From NCBI RefSeq assembly GCF_035917455.1, contig NZ_CP109078.1, positions 4,882,001 to 4,946,000 on the forward strand: a stretch of DNA of 64,000 nt. Direction: 5' to 3'. Made by a program: the position numbers and the translations under genes. Of the stretch, positions 59,390 through 64,000 are shown piece by piece. A model generated the notes under the pieces. It was not told the origin of the DNA, searched no databases, and worked only from the letters and a program-made list of their open reading frames with translations. Position 1 is the first letter of the stretch. Each line of letters begins with the position of its first letter. The stretch comes from Micromonospora sp. NBC_01796. GTDB taxonomy: Bacteria; Actinomycetota; Actinomycetes; Mycobacteriales; Micromonosporaceae.

Positions 59390-62176
59390 TCAGGTGAGGT
59401 CGATCGCCCGGCGCCAGGCGGCTCGGGCCGCGTCGAGGTCGCCGAGCGCCCGGTACGCCAAACCGAGCACCACCCGGTACGAGTCCGCCGCGTTCCGGTC
59501 GCCGAGTTCGTCAAAACGCTCCACCGCCGTACGCAGATGAGCCAGGGCTTCCTCGGGTGCACCGGCGTCGAGCAGGGTGACCCCGAGTTCGGCGAGCACG
59601 TACGCCTCACCCTCGCGCATGCCGTGACGCCGGACCAGGGTCAGGCACCGCTGGTGGGTGTCGAGTGCCTCGTCGTACCGGCCGGTCGAGGACTGGCAGC
59701 GCGCCTTCTGGTGCAGCAGCATCGTCCGGGAGCCGTCGTCGCCGGGTTGCAGCAGGTTCTCGGCCGTGGCGACCACCGACAGGCCCTCCTCACCCCGTTT
59801 CTGGGTGGCCAGGCACTTGGCCAGGTTGATCCGCGCGGCCATGCACCCGGCCGGATCGTCCAGGTCGGAGAAGAGCTTCAACGACGCCTCGTGCACCTCG
59901 ATCGCGGCGACCGGTCTGGCCTGGCAGAACAGCAGGAGCCCGAGCAGGTTCAGGACCTGCGCCTCGGCGCGTACGTCACCGAGGTTGTGTGCGAGCGCCG
60001 ACGCCCGGCTCAACTGCGTCCCGGCCTCGTCGAAGTCGCTGCGCAGGGTGGCGAGCTGACCGAGCGGCATCCGGGCGACCAGCTCCGTCGCCGGGTCACG
60101 GTCGCGTTCGGCAAGCTCCAGGACCGCGTACGCCAACCGGTGGCCCTCGTCCCACTCACCCGACGCCCGCAGGTACGGGCCGAGCGCGGTCGCGATGTCG
60201 GTCAGCACCGCCGGGTCCACCGGAGCCCGTGACCGTACCGCCCGGAGCACCGCCGCCACCACCAGGTGGCACTCGCCGGCCAGCCACTGCCGGGCCTGCT
60301 CGGCGTCCTCGAACCGGCCGGCCGGTACGCCCTGACCGGCCTGTCGCGCGTCCCGTACCAGGGTCCGGTACGCCTCGGCCAGCCGCCCGAGCAGCAGGCC
60401 GGTGATCCCGTCCGGATCGTCGCGGGTGGACTTTTCCTGGGCGAAGAGCTGGACCAGGTCGTGGTAGCGGTATCGCCCCGACCGGGGCGAGCCGAGCAGC
60501 CGGGTGTCGACCAGTTCCTCGGCGATGCCGGCCGCCGTTGTCGGGTCGACGTCGAGCATGGCGGCCACCACGTCGACCGACAGCTCACCCAGCTCGGCCC
60601 GGGACAGGTGCCGGAACGCGGTCGCCCCGGCGGCGCTCAGCGCCCGGTAGCTCAGCTCCAGGCTGGCCCGTACCTCCTGGTCCGCGACCCTGAGTTCCTC
60701 CAGCCGGCGGTGGCCGGCGGCCAGCCGGGCGGCGAGGTCTGCGACCGTCCAGTTCGGACGTGCGGCGAGCCGGGCGGCGGCCAGGCGGACCGCGAGCGGT
60801 AGCCGCCCGCAGGCGTCGATGACCTCGGCCGCGGCGGCCGGGTCGGCGGCGACGCGACCCGCGCCGGAGACGGCTCGGAGTAGGTCCAGGCTCTCGTCCC
60901 GGTCGAAGACGTCGAGGTCGACGGCGACGGTGGCGGGCAGACCGGTCAGCGGTTCGCGGCTGGTGACCAGCACCGCGACCGGTCCGGTGCCGGGCAGCAG
61001 GGACAGGATGGCGCCGGCGTCGGGGACGTTGTCCAGCAGCACCAGGATCGCCCGGTCGGACAGGAGCGAACGCCACAGGCCGGTCCGTTCCGCCGGGTCG
61101 GTCGGCACCCCGGGCGGGGGCACGCCGAGCGCCCGCAGGAACGCCCCGACGACCCGGATCGGGTCCACCGGTTCGGCCTGGATGCCGCGCAGGTCCGCGA
61201 AGAGCTGCCCGTCGGGGTAGTCGGTGCGCAGCAGGTGGGCGACGTGCAGCGCGAGACTGGTCTTGCCGACGCCGGCCATGCCGGTGATCGCGGCGACGGC
61301 CGGGTTCCCACCGGAGGGCCGCAACGCCGCGACCAGCCGGGTGACGAGCGCCGCCCGACCGACGAAGTCGGGCAGGTCGGCGGGGAGTTGGGCGGGCCGG
61401 GCGGGTGCGGATGACATGGGTGCGTTGGCCGGGGCGGCGGTGCCGATGGTGCCGCGCAGGATCGCCCGGTGCAGGTCCCGCAACTCCGGCCCCGGGTCCG
61501 CGCCCAGCTCGTCGGCCAACCGGGTCTGGACCAGGCTGTAGTGGTCGAGCGCCTCGGCGCCCCGCCCGGCGGCCACCAACGCCCGCATCAGGGTCGCCGA
61601 CAGCGGTTCCACCAGGGGATGCGCGGCGGTCAGCTCGGTGAGCTGCCCGATCACCCCGTCCGGGTTACCGATCCGCAGCTCCGCCCGCGCCCAGGACAGC
61701 ACCGCGTCGAGGCGGCGCCGCTGCCACCCTTCGCGTACCTGGTCGACCCAGTCGCCGGAGAGGTCGGCCAGGGCGTCGCCGCGCCACAGCCGCAGCGCCC
61801 GCCGCAGCAGCAGGGCCCGCCGCTCGTCCGGCAGTCGGTCGGTCGCGGCCTGCGCCACCAGCGCCTCGAACCGGTGTACGTCGACCCGCCCGGCCTCGGT
61901 CTCCAGCAGGTAACCGCCGGATCGGCGGACGAGCGTCGCGGGCGCGTCGGCGCGGGCCAGCAACTGCCGGATCCGGGCGATGTAGACGTGCAGGGTGTGC
62001 CGCCCGCGCTGCGGTGGTGCCGTACCCCACACCCGGCTCATCAGCGCGTCCGTGGAGACGGTCCGGCCGACGTCGACGGCGAGCGCCGCCAGCACCGCAC
62101 GCTGCCGGGGCGGCCCGGCGTCGAGCAGGCCGCCGTCGATCCACACCTCGACCGGTCCGAGGAGCCGCAACTCCAC
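59390..62176 (-). CDS. AfsR/SARP-family regulator with NB-ARC and TPR domains
   Basis: 928 aa. OmpR-type winged helix 1-95 (VELRLLGPVEVWIDGGLL, RQRAVLAALAVDVGRTVS), BTAD 100-245 (LRLWRGDALADLSGDW, ADELGADPGPELRDLHRAIL), NB-ARC about 270-560 (P-loop ITGMAGVGKTSLALHVA; VLLDNVPDAG; GTGPVAVLVTSREPLTGL), then TPRs to the end. The GTG at 62176 has GGAGG at good spacing; a TTG start 72 nt upstream does not. It resembles AfsR of Streptomyces, which couples ATP binding to activation of secondary metabolism. Its target is probably elsewhere. Confidence 0.9.
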   Translation of the reverse strand: MELRLLGPVEVWIDGGLLDAGPPRQRAVLAALAVDVGRTVSTDALMSRVWGTAPPQRGRHTLHVYIARIRQLLARADAPATLVRRSGGYLLETEAGRVDVHRFEALVAQAATDRLPDERRALLLRRALRLWRGDALADLSGDWVDQVREGWQRRRLDAVLSWARAELRIGNPDGVIGQLTELTAAHPLVEPLSATLMRALVAAGRGAEALDHYSLVQTRLADELGADPGPELRDLHRAILRGTIGTAAPANAPMSSAPARPAQLPADLPDFVGRAALVTRLVAALRPSGGNPAVAAITGMAGVGKTSLALHVAHLLRTDYPDGQLFADLRGIQAEPVDPIRVVGAFLRALGVPPPGVPTDPAERTGLWRSLLSDRAILVLLDNVPDAGAILSLLPGTGPVAVLVTSREPLTGLPATVAVDLDVFDRDESLDLLRAVSGAGRVAADPAAAAEVIDACGRLPLAVRLAAARLAARPNWTVADLAARLAAGHRRLEELRVADQEVRASLELSYRALSAAGATAFRHLSRAELGELSVDVVAAMLDVDPTTAAGIAEELVDTRLLGSPRSGRYRYHDLVQLFAQEKSTRDDPDGITGLLLGRLAEAYRTLVRDARQAGQGVPAGRFEDAEQARQWLAGECHLVVAAVLRAVRSRAPVDPAVLTDIATALGPYLRASGEWDEGHRLAYAVLELAERDRDPATELVARMPLGQLATLRSDFDEAGTQLSRASALAHNLGDVRAEAQVLNLLGLLLFCQARPVAAIEVHEASLKLFSDLDDPAGCMAARINLAKCLATQKRGEEGLSVVATAENLLQPGDDGSRTMLLHQKARCQSSTGRYDEALDTHQRCLTLVRRHGMREGEAYVLAELGVTLLDAGAPEEALAHLRTAVERFDELGDRNAADSYRVVLGLAYRALGDLDAARAAWRRAIDLT

Positions 62177-62331
62177 CCGCTGCCTCCGCTTCGCGCCCGG
62201 CTGGTCGCCGTACACCGGGCTTGACCTGTGCTTTTGATGTTTCGCCAAGAAAAGGCCGACCTCTGTCGCCGATCCTCGTCAGCAGAACGGTGAACGTCAA
62301 TGCGATACCCGACCAACGGAACGGAGCACGT

Positions 62332-62928
62332 ATGCGCAAGCACCTGTCCGGACTTCTCGGCCTGGCGCTGGTGGGGGTACTGGCGGCGACCGCCGTCCCC
62401 GCACCGGCGGGCGCCGCCCCGGCCGCCGAGCCGGCCGTGGCCGTCGACCCCGTCGTGTCGGCGAACCAGACGGTCGAGCAGCAGATCGACCGGATGCTGA
62501 GTTTCCCCGGCGCCAAGCGGATCGACCGGTACACCGTCGAGATGACCGAGGGGGCCTTCGTCACCGTTCCGGACCCGTCCGGCGGTGCGAGCACCATGGC
62601 CAACTGCGGCTACTACTACCTCTGCCTCTGGTCCGAGCACGGCTTCGTCGGGCCCCGGATCACGTTCACCGTCTGCGGTCGCGGGGTGGAGAACTTCGGA
62701 CCGTGGCCGTTCCCGGACGGTGGCATCTGGAGCGACAAGGTGTCGTCGATCATGAACAACCAGAGCAGCGGGACCTGGTCCGGTTTCTACGACTGGCGGT
62801 CCGACGGCGGCGGCTGGGACGACCTCAAGTTCCTCAAGGCGTACGGCTACTGGCGGGACCTCAGCAAGGACAAGGCCGACGACGGCTCCCACATGAACGA
62901 CCGGATCGACGCCGTACAGACCTGCTGA
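62332..62928 (+). CDS. secreted peptidase-inhibitor I36-like protein
   Basis: 198 aa with a Sec signal (MRKHLSGLLGLALVGVLAATAVPAPAGA). The segment ANCGYYYLCLWSEHGFVGPRI and IWSDKVSSIMNNQSSG are characteristic of the beta/gamma-crystallin-like peptidase inhibitor family I36 of actinomycetes (SMPI type). It may inhibit extracellular metallopeptidases. It is divergent from the AfsR-type gene. ATG 62332 has GGAG upstream. Confidence 0.75.
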   Translation: MRKHLSGLLGLALVGVLAATAVPAPAGAAPAAEPAVAVDPVVSANQTVEQQIDRMLSFPGAKRIDRYTVEMTEGAFVTVPDPSGGASTMANCGYYYLCLWSEHGFVGPRITFTVCGRGVENFGPWPFPDGGIWSDKVSSIMNNQSSGTWSGFYDWRSDGGGWDDLKFLKAYGYWRDLSKDKADDGSHMNDRIDAVQTC

Positions 62929-62957
62929 CCGGAGAACACCGACCCGGAAGGGGAAAC

Positions 62958-63455
62958 ATGTTGCGAAACGTTCGGTCACACCGACCCGAGCGCGGTGCGA
63001 TCACCGTGGTCTCCGCCCTGCTCCTGCTCCTGGCGACGGCCGTACTGGCGGTGGTCCTGCCCGGGACCGCCCAGGCCGCCACGCCGGTCTGCAACAACCT
63101 GACCTACATCTCCGCCCCGAGCCAACCGCCGAGCGACATGCACGTGCCCACGTACGGCGCACAGACCGGGAACAAGGAGTGCCACCTGTCGCGCGGTCAC
63201 CAGGGCCTCGCGGTGAAGGTGCTCCAGGAGGCGCTGAACAGTTGCTACAGCCGAGGGCTGCTGCTCGACGGCAAGTACGGCCAGAACACGTACAACGCGG
63301 TGCTCTGGGTGCAGCGGGACATCAACGCCACCTGGGAATGGGCGAACATCGCCGAGGACGGCGGTTACGGGCCGCAGACCCGGGCCTGGATGGGGTTCGC
63401 CATCTTCGGCAAGAACGGCGGCCCGATGATGCAGGGCTGCTACTTCCCGGGCTGA
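62958..63455 (+). CDS. secreted peptidoglycan-binding-like protein
   Basis: 165 aa. The N-terminal SRHRPERGAITVVSALLLLLATAVLAVV-type segment and AQA are a signal peptide with a basic n-region. The mature part has CHLSRGHQGLAVKVLQEALNSCYSRGLLLDGKYGQNTYNAVLWVQRD, a PG_binding_1-type three-helix fold, followed by DGGYGPQTRAWMGF, with Cys residues suited for disulfides. It starts 29 nt after the inhibitor gene, with GGAAGGGG as ribosome site, so both are likely co-expressed. No catalytic domain. Confidence 0.75.
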   Translation: MLRNVRSHRPERGAITVVSALLLLLATAVLAVVLPGTAQAATPVCNNLTYISAPSQPPSDMHVPTYGAQTGNKECHLSRGHQGLAVKVLQEALNSCYSRGLLLDGKYGQNTYNAVLWVQRDINATWEWANIAEDGGYGPQTRAWMGFAIFGKNGGPMMQGCYFPG

Positions 63456-63538
63456 TCCCTAGCCGGATGCCGGTCGGAGTCCTCAACGGGGAACTCCGGC
63501 CGGCGTCGTCCGAACCGTTCGATCACCGCTAGGTCGGG

Positions 63539-63544
63539 TAATGT
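63539..63544 (+). promoter_or_regulatory. -10 hexamer of the TetR gene, probable leaderless mRNA
   Basis: TAATGT ends 6 nt before the ATG at 63551, and no ribosome site exists between. This spacing fits transcription starting at the start codon. Confidence 0.5.
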
Positions 63545-63550
63545 AGCGCT

Positions 63551-64000
63551 ATGCAGCCCGAGGTGACGCTGGGGATCAACGAGGCCGCGCCCGCCCGGGA
63601 CCGGCTGCTGCTGGCCGCCGCGCAGCTCATGGAGGGCGGCGACCGGTCCTTCTCCACCCGGGCGATCTGCGACCTGGCCGGGGTGACCGCGCCCACCCTC
63701 TACCACCACTTCGGCAGCAAGCAGGGGCTGGTCGACGCGGTGATCCACCACGGGTTCACCCAGTACGTCTCACCCGCCGGGTCGCCCGAACTCTCCGACG
63801 ACCCCGTACGCGACCTGCGCGACGGATGGGACAGGCACGTCGACTTCGGTCTGCAACACCCCAACTTCTACGCCCTGCTCTACGGGGACGTCGTACCCGG
63901 ACGGCCGTGCGCGATCACCGGTCCCGCGACCGACATGCTGGTCCGGCTGCTGGACGAGGCGGCCCGGCGCGGCCTGCTCCGGGTGCCACCGGCCGAGGCC
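63551..64000 (+). CDS. TetR-family transcriptional regulator, partial
   Basis: 150 codons, open to the right edge of the window. The N-terminal helix-turn-helix DRLLLAAAQLMEGGDRSFSTRAICDLAGVTAPTLYHHFGSKQGLV is a clear TetR domain. The ligand domain (DVVPGRPCAITGPATDMLVRLLDEAA) is incomplete. The ATG was set by family and the leaderless promoter; the gene is the last in the window so its target is unknown. Confidence 0.9.
   Translation, partial: MQPEVTLGINEAAPARDRLLLAAAQLMEGGDRSFSTRAICDLAGVTAPTLYHHFGSKQGLVDAVIHHGFTQYVSPAGSPELSDDPVRDLRDGWDRHVDFGLQHPNFYALLYGDVVPGRPCAITGPATDMLVRLLDEAARRGLLRVPPAEA

Overview
The window is high-GC actinobacterial DNA, most likely from a member of the Micromonosporaceae (Micromonospora or a close relative). 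This is inferred from codon bias, the many GTG/TTG starts, F420-type enzymes, two SARP-type regulators, secreted glycoside hydrolases, an actinobacterial class A RNase P RNA, the RNase HI/phosphatase fusion typical of Actinobacteria, and intergenic hairpins that I recall from Micromonospora genomes. No species can be named from sequence alone. I see no transposase, integrase, tRNA, rRNA or CRISPR array.

Layout. 1-2.5 kb: a split GntR-type regulator (ligand-binding half and DNA-binding half as separate overlapping genes) faces six tiny genes whose ends all overlap. 2.3-8 kb: small metabolic and regulatory genes (VOC protein, aldo/keto reductase, MarR regulator with a divergent esterase), two paralogous Cys-containing microproteins, and a repeated palindromic operator. 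8-11.6 kb: a large secreted carbohydrate-active protein with a recent internal CBM duplication. 11.85-16.8 kb: an EACC1 adaptor followed by a caspase fused to four EccC-like ATPase modules; this is the strongest candidate for a little-described conflict system. 17-26.5 kb: a SARP with a CGNR-like tail, an F420 oxidoreductase, a PadR/membrane pair, a Tat-exported glycoside hydrolase, a pyruvyl-transferase-like protein, GNAT and hydrolase genes. 26.6-30.7 kb: a SNF2 helicase and its SWIM-finger partner.

31.4-38 kb: an exported-protein and redox operon: DUF1800, DUF1501, ferric-reductase-like membrane flavoprotein, FMN-bind protein, ApbE flavin transferase. The last three fit together as an extracytoplasmic electron-transfer unit whose FMN is attached by ApbE. 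38.3-40.5 kb: a prim-pol-like protein diverging from an XRE regulator. 40.5-44.1 kb: a housekeeping operon (flavoprotein, Nif3-like, zinc-ribbon coiled coil, RNase HI/phosphatase). 45-48.6 kb: a GH18 chitinase and a DUF3311/SSS transporter pair.

48.7-59.3 kb: an NLR-like NTPase-TPR protein with an N-terminal amyloid-like motif, a TauE/SafE permease, the RNase P RNA gene, and then an accessory stretch of lower-GC and immunity-like genes (SMI1/KNR4, DUF4265, pentapeptide repeats, several unknowns). 59.4-64 kb: a full AfsR-type regulator, two small secreted proteins and the start of a TetR regulator cut by the window edge.
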